DNA of 64,000 bases from an uncultured Paracoccaceae bacterium (GCA_947503765.1 CANNFA010000004.1:353433-417432), one strand, 5' to 3'; counted from the first letter of the stretch, positions 53,562-61,336 are shown. Program-made: numbers and translations. The notes: generated by a model from the letters alone, not told the origin.

Positions 53562-54431
53562 TCAGCGTTCCCTTAGCAGTGCCTCGACCGCGCGTCCCGC
53601 GAAAGCAGCAGGGTCGATCCCCAAGGCGGACGCCAGTCGATACAAGCGCTCGACATCACAGGCGACAGGCTTACCCGATAGCAACTCTGTCAGCCAAGTC
53701 GCATCGATCTCCGCCTTTGCCACAAGATCCTCGATCTCTAACTGACGCTCAGCCAGCAAGGTCCTGAGTTCCAAGACCAGCGGAGAGGTGGCTTCCGTCG
53801 CACCCTCAAGGTGAAGCGTCGGGACAAACCCCCTGCGACGCCGCAGCCAGGGTTCCGCCAACTCTGCGCTGACGCGAGCCGGTTTGCCTTCGGTCTTGAT
53901 GCCATCGGCGCTCAGCGATGTCCGCACCGCCGTTTCACCGATCCCGGCAAGCAGCGAGAGCTCCCGAATGGTGAGGGCGAACCCATGCATCAGGTTCATT
54001 CGGGCCAGGGCCATCTCGAGCGTCCGGCGCAGCGCGCTGTCCTCATACGACAATGCGGTCTGCTCTCCAGCGAAGCTGGTTCGAGGCGCTCCGTCCAGGA
54101 AGATCTCCAGGTCATTCCAGTCGTCTTCGTCGAAGGCGGCACGCTCGGCCGCGGAGCCTGTCTGCAAGGCAAAGGCACAGGCCCGCTCGATCTGACTAGC
54201 AATCCAGAAACGGCTCAGGTCGATGTGCCGGAGATGGGTATCGATATCCCCCGGCATGGACCCCAACGAGAACTCTTCCAGAGAGATGCCAAGGAAGGCT
54301 TCGGCTTGTTCATCATCCCCGGAGGTCACGACAATCTGGCAAGCGATGCCGAGAAGCACGCCACGCAGTTCGTTCAGCGCTTCGCCCATGATCTCATCAG
54401 CGGTCGGGGCAGAAGTTGTGCGACGGCTCAT
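53562..54431 (-). CDS. double-HTH protein, third gene of an unknown operon
   Basis: The 289-residue protein is not one I recognise. An acidic N-terminal two thirds (for example DEDDWNDLEIFLDG) is followed by two helix-turn-helix-like segments: LTIRELSLLAGIGETAVRTSL (about residues 150-170) and LAERQLEIEDLVAKAEIDATWL with VERLYRLASALGIDPAAF (about residues 225-275), the latter XRE-like. It could bind DNA, perhaps the palindrome over the operon promoter. Its ATG overlaps the stop of the UDG-like gene (ATGA), so the two are translationally coupled. Confidence 0.7.
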   Translation of the reverse strand: MSRRTTSAPTADEIMGEALNELRGVLLGIACQIVVTSGDDEQAEAFLGISLEEFSLGSMPGDIDTHLRHIDLSRFWIASQIERACAFALQTGSAAERAAFDEDDWNDLEIFLDGAPRTSFAGEQTALSYEDSALRRTLEMALARMNLMHGFALTIRELSLLAGIGETAVRTSLSADGIKTEGKPARVSAELAEPWLRRRRGFVPTLHLEGATEATSPLVLELRTLLAERQLEIEDLVAKAEIDATWLTELLSGKPVACDVERLYRLASALGIDPAAFAGRAVEALLRER

Positions 54432-55210
54432 TGGGCGCCTCCTTTCATTTTGGATATCTGATTAGCAAGCCGCCTGAACGCGGCGTAGAGAGCGGCACCG
54501 TCTGTTTGGCGCGACGCTTCCTGTGGTGACTTGCGCCCAAGGAAGACCGCAACACGTTCGGCGTTCGCTCCGCTGGGGTGCGGCATACCTGCAAGCACGC
54601 GATCCTCCCTCAAGTCGCCGCACCGCACCAGGTGCTGCAGGGCCTCCCCTGCTTTGGGTCCCAGCGGCAGCCAAAGCGCCTCAGGCAACTGCCGCGCCTC
54701 CTCGGCCAGGTAAGTGTCGATCATCTGTCGCAGCACCGGGGTCTTCAACATGTTCGGCGTCCCATTGTAGTTCTTGCCCCGCCGGAACACGGGATAACGC
54801 AGCGCCGACGTGAAATGTACCTGCTCGCTGCCAGCTTCGAACAACTGGTCCGAGGACGAAAGACCGAAATGTTCGCCCACGCCGATCGCATCGAGCATCG
54901 CAACGAGGTTGGCACGCATCGGGCCGCTGAAGCTTGCCTGGGATTTGGCCAGAGCGAGAGCCTCCGGCACGTCAGCGCCGGCGACGATTGCCGCGCGGCA
55001 GGCCTTGATCGCCGCCGTGGCTTGGATAGCGCCCGGAGTGATACCGACGATGACGAGGCGTGCGTTCGGCGTTACTCGGTCGAAGGGCGCGTAGGCGATC
55101 CGAAGTTCGCCCTCTTGCGCAATGGTCAGGGAAGGCGAAGCAATATGCGCCTCAACGGCGCCGGCTGCGATCACGGAGAGGTATTTCTGCGGGAAATTGG
55201 AATTTTCCAA
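54428..55210 (-). CDS. uracil-DNA-glycosylase-superfamily-like protein
   Basis: The 260-residue protein shows the spaced motifs of the UDG superfamily: VIVGITPG near residues 53-60 (like the GINPG motif of MUG/TDG enzymes), LWLPLGPKAGEALQHL near residues 178-193 and GMPHPSGAN near residues 207-215 (like the family HPS motif). The residue that is catalytic Asn or Asp in active members is Thr here, so base excision is uncertain. It is the middle gene of the DUF4258-like/UDG-like/HTH operon. Reading or cutting modified bases in foreign DNA is an inference. Confidence 0.6.
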   Translation of the reverse strand: MENSNFPQKYLSVIAAGAVEAHIASPSLTIAQEGELRIAYAPFDRVTPNARLVIVGITPGAIQATAAIKACRAAIVAGADVPEALALAKSQASFSGPMRANLVAMLDAIGVGEHFGLSSSDQLFEAGSEQVHFTSALRYPVFRRGKNYNGTPNMLKTPVLRQMIDTYLAEEARQLPEALWLPLGPKAGEALQHLVRCGDLREDRVLAGMPHPSGANAERVAVFLGRKSPQEASRQTDGAALYAAFRRLANQISKMKGGAQ

Positions 55211-55239
55211 GAGTTCGTATCCTTTGGGAAGTGGTTGGA

Positions 55240-55506
55240 TTAGTGAAACCGGCGCGCAGTCTCACGTGCGACAGTGACGACTGTCGCCCCCGAGGTGATG
55301 AGGTAGACGCCGTAGAACCGACGAAGTCGCGCAAGCTCCTGCGGAGACAATTCGTCCGCCGCCAGCTCGATCGATGCGCGATCCAGCCTCAGGCCAGTGC
55401 AGCCACGCGCGGTGTAGCTGGCGCCATAGGCATAGATCGCGGCGATCACCGTTTCCGGTACTGAACGCTGCGCTGCGCGCTGCCTTGCATGCTTGGTAAG
55501 TTCCAT
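55240..55506 (-). CDS. DUF4258-like small protein, first gene of the operon
   Basis: The 88-residue protein starts LTKHARQRAAQRSVPETVIAAIYAYG, then RLDRASIELAADELS and a C-terminal GVYLITSGATVVTVARETARR. This H-x-R-x-x-x-R start and the beta-strand end with a basic tail resemble DUF4258 proteins, whose fold is related to RelE/BrnT-like toxins. ATG 55506 has GGAGGT 4 bases upstream. Toxin-like activity is an inference. The UDG-like gene begins 29 bases later. Confidence 0.6.
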   Translation of the reverse strand: MELTKHARQRAAQRSVPETVIAAIYAYGASYTARGCTGLRLDRASIELAADELSPQELARLRRFYGVYLITSGATVVTVARETARRFH

Positions 55507-55519
55507 ATCGACCTCCGTA

Positions 55520-55559
55520 GTATGCTAATAACATACATATATACTCAAGTTGCAGTCAA
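55520..55559 (-). promoter_or_regulatory. promoter with overlapping palindrome for the DUF4258-UDG-HTH operon
   Basis: Read leftward, TTGACT (55559-55554), 18 bases and TATGTT (55535-55530) form a good sigma-70-type promoter, followed by GGAGGT (55516-55511) and ATG 55506. The inverted repeat GTATG (55520-55524) and CATAC (55532-55536) covers the -10 and probable start of transcription, the position expected for an operator of a self-repressed operon. Confidence 0.6.
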
Positions 55560-55561
55560 CC

Positions 55562-56444
55562 TTAAAAGTATATCAAATAGACCTCTCCATAATCATTTGG
55601 ATCGGCGCGATCACATCAGATTGATATCACTGGATAAAAAATCTTCCTCGTTTGAAGGTGAGTGAGTGCCTGTAACAGATGGCCCGTCAACTCCGCTCCA
55701 AGAATGCGCCCAAGTACCATCAGGATCGAATGGTCAGAACAGGCCTTAGGCTATTCATGCGCCAGGCCCGGACATCGGGGATGTTGGAATATCCCGGATA
55801 TTTTCGAACGATATGCCCCACCTGCAGCGAACCCGGTGTTCGGGCCAGGAGGACCCGCACGGCAAACCCCTATGCCGTCCGGCCGGTCCTGGGCGCGGTC
55901 AGTGACCGCCATCTATCTGCGCGCTGCTGCCCTTCGTGACGGGGGCAGCGAAGGTCGGCACTCCGCCCCCTTTTCGCTGGCCAGACCGGCCTCTGCCGAT
56001 CTCGCTCCTGCAACGCGCCGCAGCCAAATCAACCTTTTCGGTTTGATCCACTGCTGCTGCTTCAGCTGAGCAACCAGAGATTTTTTCTTCGTGCTCTGAC
56101 AAACTGGCCAATCTCCACATCAACGGAGTCGGCAGGAAGCCGGTTCTACAACCATAGTGCCCGCCGCTTGCATTGCGTGAAGGTGACCGCGCACTTGCCT
56201 CGATGAGGAAGGAGGCGGCATCGGAAGGCAGCTCTCAGGGCTAACAATTTGCCGCTACGGCGGCGGCATGATGGCGCTGTTTCATCGGGGCGACGCCGGT
56301 GCGCAGATACAGACACCTGCGGCAGGGTGACGCACCCGTTATCGCGGTAAGAACATTGAATGCAAATTCCGGGAACAGGCCGGTGCTCATTCCCTTCCCG
56401 GGGCACCGGCAGCAAGCAACCTTTCTAAGCCGGAGACCATCCCA
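55562..56444. other. about 880 bases without a recognisable gene
   Basis: The first 100 bases are unusually AT-rich for this window. Further right I find no conserved frame; short open frames at 55679-55939 (plus) and 56241-56687 (minus) have no known motif. If the downstream tniB once followed tniA, its tniA would have lain here, but I see no DDE transposase remnant. Confidence 0.5.
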
Positions 56445-56727
56445 ATGGCCGAAACCACGTCTGACCCCTTCGTGACGCTTGAAGCACTGCGTGACATTTA
56501 CATCGAGACATCGCGCGATAGCATTCTTCGTGAACATATCGACCGCCTGCTGCGGCGGGACGCAGAGGGCAATCCCTTGCCGGATCCCGTGACCTTCACG
56601 GCGACGGGCGACACGCATGGCATCGCGCTTGTCGAAGGCGCAGGGGTTGGCAAGACCTCGCTCGTGGACCATGTGCTGAAAAATCATCCTGCGCTGCAGA
56701 GTGACGACCCTGCACGCCTGTTCACAG
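56445..56727 (+). pseudogene. tniB: TniB-like AAA ATPase, N-terminal fragment
   Basis: The first 94 or so residues look like TniB of Tn402-type transposons: an N-terminal helix region (YIETSRDSILREHIDRLLRRD) and Walker A VEGAGVGKTSLVDHVL. Near residue 90 (LQSDDPARL) similarity stops where the recombinase remnant begins on the other strand; the rest of the ATPase domain is missing. TniB supports the TniA transposase as an ATP-dependent target selector. The fragment cannot be functional. Confidence 0.7.
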
Positions 56728-56994
56728 CCATCTCCCGCCGCGCCGCGCGAGAATCCCGCGCCGGTTCAGCTCCGCGGCCATGGCGCGCAGCGTTGCATGG
56801 CCTTGCGCCCGGATATCGAGGAGGACCTCCGCCAGGTCGGCGGCGTGGGCGTCAGCGTTTGCCGAAACGACCGCACGCAAGGCCGCGCCGCCCCTTGCCC
56901 GCGCGCCGGAGCGCTGCCGCGCCGTTGGGATTGCCGAGTGTCACGCCCCGCACCTTCGCGGCGGCCAGCGCCTCCCTGGTGCGCCGCGAAATCG
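56722..56994 (-). pseudogene. serine recombinase, C-terminal half (separated by IS256 insertion)
   Basis: Read leftward from 56994, the frame continues the recombinase of 58492-58879: I-S-R-R-T-R-E-A-L-A-A-A-K, then GVTLGNPNGAAALRRAGKG. An extra base in the C-run 56891-56894 shifts the frame; after correction it continues LRAVVSANADAHAADLAEVLL and LRAMAAELNRRGIL and ends RGGRWL, about 15 residues short of related resolvases. So this half is frameshifted and truncated at the junction with tniB. Confidence 0.85.
56986..56994. repeat. 9-base target-site duplication, left copy
   Basis: GCGAAATCG here is repeated at 58492-58500, directly flanking the IS256-family element. Removing the element and one copy restores the recombinase frame exactly (E-R-E-A-I-S-R-R-T-R-E-A). 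Confidence 0.93.
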
Positions 56995-57824
56995 GAGCTA
57001 TGCCGGGAAATGGGTGACGGGGTTTGAGAAGGCGGCGTATCGTGGCGGGTGTTGAGGCCTGCCAGAGCTTCCCGAAGGAACGATACGCCTCTATGAAGAA
57101 CGATACAGAGATCATCGCCCTGCGTCAGCCTGAATCTTTCGACGATCCGCTGACCGAGATTGCCCGGGACGGGGCGCGCCGAATGCTGGCTGCGGCGCTT
57201 CGAGCCGAAGCCGACGCCTTTATCGGTCAATACTCCGAGGAAGTCCTGCCGGATGGACGTCAGCGCATCGTCCGGCACGGTTATGGGCCGGAGCGCAGCA
57301 ACCAGACCGGGATCGGTGCGCTCGATGTGCGCCGTCCGAAGGTGCGTGACCGTGCCGCTGGGTCCGTTGACGAGAAGGTGCGGTTTACCTCGAATATCCT
57401 GCCGAAATGGGCACGGCGCTCAAGGAGCCTCGATGCCCTGCTGCCGGTGCTCTACCTGCGCGGCATTTCCACCGGCGACTTTCAGGAAGCCCTGGGCGCG
57501 CTCCTCGGCCCGGATGCGCCGAACCTGTCGCCGAGTGTGATCTCGCGGCTGACCGGGGAGTGGCAGAAGGAACATGACCGCTGGCTGCGCCGCGATCTCT
57601 CGGCCCGGCGGTATGTCTATGTCTGGGCGGACGGGGTCTATCTCCAGGCCCGGATGGAGCCGCAGGCTGAATGTATGCTGGTCATTCTCGGCGCCACGCC
57701 CGAAGGCAGGAAGGAACTCGTCGGCTTTCAGGTCGGCGTCCGTGAAAGCGCGCAGAGCTGGCGGGAGCTGCTGGTCGACATCAAGGCACGCGGCCTCTCG
57801 GTCCCGCCCGAGGTCGCCGTGGGC

Positions 57825-57864
57825 CCCTCTCATTGATTGCTGTGCAATCAACTGCCGGGCAGTG
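57825..57864. repeat. 40-base hairpin-rich insertion in the transposase gene
   Basis: Placed between codons for V-A-V-G and D-G-A-M-G of the normal IS256 frame. It holds two perfect inverted repeats back to back: TTGATTGC (57833-57840) with GCAATCAA (57844-57851), loop TGT; and ACTGCC (57851-57856) with GGCAGT (57858-57863), centre G. Confidence 0.75.
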
Positions 57865-57933
57865 GACGGGGCTATGGGGTTCTGGAAGGCCCTCGACGAG
57901 GTTTTTCCCGGCACGCGTCATCAAAGATGCTGG

Positions 57934-57998
57934 GGTGAGAGGCGTCTCGGAATTGGTCCAGTGGACCAATTCAGCCTCGAACGGGCGGAGCCCCGGAT
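57934..57998. repeat. about 62-base hairpin-rich insertion in the transposase gene
   Basis: Placed between the codons for R-C-W and H-K-T-A-N of the normal frame. Its centre is a perfect 10-base inverted repeat, GAATTGGTCC (57950-57959) and GGACCAATTC (57963-57972), loop AGT. Shorter pairs flank it: GAGA with TCTC on the left and GGGC with GCCC on the right. Confidence 0.75.
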
Positions 57999-58491
57999 CA
58001 CAAGACAGCCAACGTCCTCAACAAGTTCCCGAAATCCATGCAGCCGACCGTGAAGGCCGACCTGCGCGAGATTTGGCAGGCCGGGACCCGCGCTGCAGCA
58101 GAAGCCGCGATGGACATCTTCGCCGAGAAATACGGTGTCAAATACGAGAAGGCCGTGACCTGCCTGACCAAGGACCGCGACGCCCTGCTGGCTTTCTACG
58201 ACTTCCCGGCCGACCATTGTTCACCTGCGCACAGGCAACCCAATTGAAAGTGTGTTCGCCACCGTTCGGCACAGAACCGTGCGAACCAAGGGCGCGCTGT
58301 CGCAGAAGACCGCGAAGCTGATGGTGTTCAAGCTGGTTCAGGCCGCTTCGAGGACGTGGCACCGTCTGAAGGGAGCGAACCGGTTGCCAATGATCATAGA
58401 AGGCGTCACATTCACCGACGGTGTCGCGGAAACCGACGCCGAAATCCGCGCTGCTTGATCAGGCCGCGTCACCCAGATTCCAGCATAGCTC

Positions 58492-58500
58492 GCGAAATCG
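58492..58500. repeat. 9-base target-site duplication, right copy
   Basis: Second copy of GCGAAATCG (see 56986-56994), flanking the right end of the IS256-family element. Confidence 0.93.
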
Positions 58501-58879
58501 CCTCGCGCTCCTGCTGGGCGACCAGCGCCATGATGCCGACGGTCAGATCGTTCGCCTCTGGCATGTCCACCGCCAGAAAGCGCACCCCGCTGTCGCGCAA
58601 GGTCAGCAGGAACACGGCGTTGCGGCTGAGCCGGTCCAGCTTGGCGATCACCAGCGTGGCGCCTGTGAGCCTTGCCAGATGCAGCGCCCTGGCAAGATCG
58701 GGCCGGGCGTCCCTGCCGCCGCTTTCGACTTCCGTGAACCGGCCGATGACATCCGCGCCGCGCGATGCAGCAAAATCGTCGATCGCTTTGCGCTGCGCCT
58801 CCAGGCCGAGCCCCGAGCGTCCCTGCCGCAGGGTCGAGACCCGCTCATAGGCAACGAACTTCGGGGCGGCATGGGACAT
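58492..58879 (-). pseudogene. serine recombinase (resolvase), N-terminal catalytic half
   Basis: From ATG 58879 the frame encodes a resolvase/invertase catalytic domain: FVAYERVSTLRQGRSGLGLE with the nucleophilic Ser at about residue 13, then KLDRLSRNAVFLLTLRDSGV and MALVAQQEREAIS, where the IS256 element interrupts it. The reading then runs into the insertion sequence and stops. Such recombinases resolve transposon cointegrates or excise islands. The gene is dead because its second half lies 1.5 kb away. Confidence 0.9.
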
Positions 58880-59226
58880 GTACAAACCTGCGCAAGGTGG
58901 GTTGGACCTGTCGCGGTTTGATGCCGAACGTCCGCCGCAAAGGTACAGTTCTAGCGGCCGAAAAAGAGTATAATTTTCAGAGTTTTATTGGACTGTACCA
59001 AAAGAGCGCAGTCAACAGGTCCAGAGAATATCGGCCCGGAGAGACCGCTTCCATGCCTCCCGGTGCCTCCGCCAGTTCTCAGCCCCGCCCGCATAACCCT
59101 CGAAAACAACGGAAAAATCCAGCCGCAGCCGGTGGGGAGAACGGTTTCTCAAGGGCAAGTGGCGGAGGGAGCGGGACCCGCGTCGAACCTTCTCTACCCA
59201 TTAAGTGTTTGTAATTGCATTATTTT
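58880..59226. other. gene-free stretch upstream of the recombinase, possible res site
   Basis: This stretch between two minus-strand genes holds no recognisable frame. An inverted repeat, GGTACAGT (58942-58949) and ACTGTACC (58992-58999), brackets an AT-rich segment (TATAATTTTCAG). Position and layout suit a recombinase recognition (res) site, but this is pattern matching only. Confidence 0.4.
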
Positions 59227-59808
59227 CTATAGACCTCCCGAATTTCGTAGTCGACTCAGCGTCACAGGCGTCATTCCCAAGAAAGACGATATCTGACTGT
59301 GATTAAACAGGGTTTCATGATCAGGGTACTGCTTGCGAAACCACTCCAGCCGCTCTTTCGCCTTGAGTGCGGCGAGACTCCATTCCCGGGCCGTCTTTCG
59401 TGCAAGTTCATCCCGCAGGACGGCATTGGCCCATGCCTCAATCGCTGACGAACCTCGCATCAGTTCCAGAAGTGCCGCAGCCGATACCGAAGCGGCCTGC
59501 CCGTCCGACTCCAGTTTCAGACTGACCAGAGATTTGCTGTCGGCGGCGCGCGCCAGGTTGGGCGTGATCACACACGGCCCAACATAAAAACCAACGCACA
59601 TTTCGCGCCCATCGGCGTCACCGATCAGACTGACCACCTTGCCGGAAAAAAGGATGTACTCCATCGCATCTGGCTCACCCTGCCGCGCGAGGAAGTCAGC
59701 CTTCGGACGTACTTTCACCTCGAACGCCTCGGCCAGGACACGCGCATCGGCGGCGGCCAGATCGCCAAAAATTCGTCGGTCCCGTTGGAAGCGGCTTGCG
59801 ATCGCCAT
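59227..59808 (-). CDS. Crp/Fnr family transcription regulator
   Basis: The 193-residue protein has a cyclic-nucleotide-binding-like beta barrel at the N-terminus (ADFLARQGEPDAMEYILFSGKVVSLIG) and an HTH near the end (HSQISSFLGMTPVTLSRLR). It lacks the Fnr-type cysteine set, so an oxygen-sensing cluster is not expected; the small-molecule signal is unknown. It runs divergently from the membrane protein gene at 59899, which may be its target. Confidence 0.85.
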   Translation of the reverse strand: MAIASRFQRDRRIFGDLAAADARVLAEAFEVKVRPKADFLARQGEPDAMEYILFSGKVVSLIGDADGREMCVGFYVGPCVITPNLARAADSKSLVSLKLESDGQAASVSAAALLELMRGSSAIEAWANAVLRDELARKTAREWSLAALKAKERLEWFRKQYPDHETLFNHSQISSFLGMTPVTLSRLRNSGGL

Positions 59809-59898
59809 TTCTCACCTTCCGTTAACAAATGAAAATGCCTCGAACGCAGAGCGCTCCTACCAAGCACACATATCCCAAACGCGAGAGGAGTTCTTCAC

Positions 59899-60435
59899 AT
59901 GAAAACTGAAAGCAACGGCAAGGCTGCAATTCTGTTCGGGCTGGGCGCCATGATCATTTATCTCGTCATGGTGCTGGGAACGCTCAGATACCTGACCGAT
60001 TTCGCAATGGTGCTTCCGTTCGATCTGCGACCCGCAGGGTATTCACAGGCCGACGCCGCGGTTCTGCTGGAAGCGCTCGGTGAGGCCGGACGCCAATACT
60101 ATCTCACGCGGCAAATTCCTCTTGATACGCTCTACCCGGCACTGCTGGCGCTGACCCTGATATCGACGCTGCGATGGCGTGCCGTCAGGTTCGGGCCGAC
60201 ACTGATGACCCGGATCGGCGAACCTTTGGCAGTCATGGCTGCGGCATTCGACTATCTCGAAAACCTCGGAATCGTCTTCATGCTATTGGCCGGAGCGGAG
60301 TCCTACCCTACGCTGATACACGCAGCAAGCATGGCTACAATTCTGAAATCCGCTTTGACGTCAGTTGCCATACTCGGCGTCTTCGCAACGCTGGTACCGA
60401 TCTTGTTTCAGCGATTTTTCGTCAGCGTCCGATGA
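59899..60435 (+). CDS. membrane protein of unknown function
   Basis: The 178-residue protein has four predicted helices (AAILFGLGAMIIYLVMVLG; LDTLYPALLALTLIS; EPLAVMAAAFDYLENLGIVFMLLA; ALTSVAILGVFATLVPILF). The ribosome site GAGAGGAG ends 8 bases before ATG 59899. I do not recognise the family. Its 3-prime end overlaps the convergent LysR gene by 14 bases. The divergent Crp/Fnr gene suggests shared control. Confidence 0.7.
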   Translation: MKTESNGKAAILFGLGAMIIYLVMVLGTLRYLTDFAMVLPFDLRPAGYSQADAAVLLEALGEAGRQYYLTRQIPLDTLYPALLALTLISTLRWRAVRFGPTLMTRIGEPLAVMAAAFDYLENLGIVFMLLAGAESYPTLIHAASMATILKSALTSVAILGVFATLVPILFQRFFVSVR

Positions 60436-61303
60436 AATCCGTGCGCCGCTCCAGCAGGCTCTCGTAGAGGAAATCGACGAAGAGCCGCACCCGCTGCACC
60501 CGGCGCAGGTCGCCATGCATCAGCACCCAGGTCGAGCGGCTCTGGTCGAGGTCGGTGCCTGGCACCCGTTGCAATTCGGGAAAGGCACTTTGAACCCAGG
60601 CCGCGAGGAAGGTCATGCCAGCCCCGGCGCGGGCAAGGTGCATGTGCATCGCCGGATCTGGGATGGCATGGCGCACAGTTGCACGCGGAAACGGCGAATT
60701 GACGATCATCGCCTGCAATTCCGGCACCTCGCCGTAGCCGAGCCAGGTCAGGCCCTCGCCGCGCGGCCCGGCATCGTGCAGATGCCTGTCGATGTAGCTG
60801 CGCGAGGCGAAGACACCGATCGACAGCGGAAACAGCTTGCGCCCCACGGCATCGCCGGAGGGCGCGCGCACATGGCGGATCGAGACGTCGGTTTCCAGCT
60901 TGTCGATGGAATCTATGGCGTAGGACAGGTTCATGTCGATGTGGATGTCGGGATAGAGCGACAGGAATTCGCCCAGAACCGGCGCCAGCAGGAAATGCGC
61001 GGTCATCGGGTCGGCGGACAGGCGGATGCGACCCGCCGCCTCGCTGTCCAGCCCGCGCACGGCGTTGAACCCCTGCCGCAACGAGGCCTCGGCCTCAAGG
61101 GCCTGCGGCAGAAGCTTACGACCCGCCGCCGACAAGTCCAGCCCCCCCGCGCTGCGTCGGAATAGCTGGGCCCCCAGTTGTGCCTCCAGCCCCTCGACCT
61201 GCCGCCGCACGGTTGCATGCGTGCCGCCCGTGTGATCAGCGGCCCCGCGCAGCGAGCCCGCCCGCGCAACGGCCAGAAAGGCCGGAAAAGATTTCCAATC
61301 CAT
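60422..61303 (-). CDS. LysR family transcription regulator
   Basis: The 293-residue protein from ATG 61303 has an N-terminal HTH (FPAFLAVARAGSLRGAADHTGGTHATVRRQVEGLEAQLG) and a substrate-binding domain (SLYPDIHIDMNLSYAIDSID). It faces the oxidoreductase gene at 61408 across a 104-base gap with a perfect palindrome, the usual arrangement of a LysR regulator and its target. A GTG one codon upstream is an alternative start. Confidence 0.92.
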   Translation of the reverse strand: MDWKSFPAFLAVARAGSLRGAADHTGGTHATVRRQVEGLEAQLGAQLFRRSAGGLDLSAAGRKLLPQALEAEASLRQGFNAVRGLDSEAAGRIRLSADPMTAHFLLAPVLGEFLSLYPDIHIDMNLSYAIDSIDKLETDVSIRHVRAPSGDAVGRKLFPLSIGVFASRSYIDRHLHDAGPRGEGLTWLGYGEVPELQAMIVNSPFPRATVRHAIPDPAMHMHLARAGAGMTFLAAWVQSAFPELQRVPGTDLDQSRSTWVLMHGDLRRVQRVRLFVDFLYESLLERRTDFIGR

Positions 61304-61319
61304 CACGTCGGTTCACATT

Positions 61320-61336
61320 CGAACCACTAAGGTTCG
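61320..61336. promoter_or_regulatory. candidate LysR operator between divergent genes
   Basis: CGAACC (61320-61325), ACTAA and GGTTCG (61331-61336) form a perfect 6-base inverted repeat in the shared promoter region of the LysR and oxidoreductase genes. It fits the T-N11-A type of LysR site only loosely. Confidence 0.55.

Larger units (their letters stand above)
57093..58458 (+). pseudogene. IS256-family transposase, inactivated
   Basis: The protein would begin at ATG 57093 and end at TGA 58458. The N-terminal half is intact (RQPESFDDPLTEIARDGARRM, RRPKVRDRAAGS, ILPKWARRSRSLDALLPVLYLRGIST, and YVWADGVYLQARME with the first catalytic Asp). A 40-base insertion at 57825-57864 brings a stop codon, a second insertion of about 62 bases lies within 57934-57998, and 2 bases are missing near 58218-58222. 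The remaining parts (GFWKALDEVFPGT; NVLNKFPKSMQPTVKADLREIWQAGT; NPIESVFATVRHRTVRTKGA) are recognisable in other frames. Confidence 0.92.
56995..58491 (+). mobile_element. IS256-family insertion sequence (1497 bp)
   Basis: The element is bounded by 25-base imperfect inverted repeats, 56995-57019 (starting GAGCTATGCCGGG) and the complement of 58467-58491 (starting GAGCTATGCTGGA), which agree at 21 of 25 positions. A 9-base target duplication flanks it. It carries one broken transposase gene. It interrupts a serine recombinase. Confidence 0.93.

Noticed and set aside
56445..57017. Intact 190-residue protein starting with TniB
   Set aside because: After residue 94 the frame merely crosses the opposing recombinase remnant and the left end of the IS256 element; it is a chimeric read-through.
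57825..57998. Integron attC sites or a group II intron
   Set aside because: No integron integrase, no attC core sites and no intron domain structure are seen; the inserts are too short.
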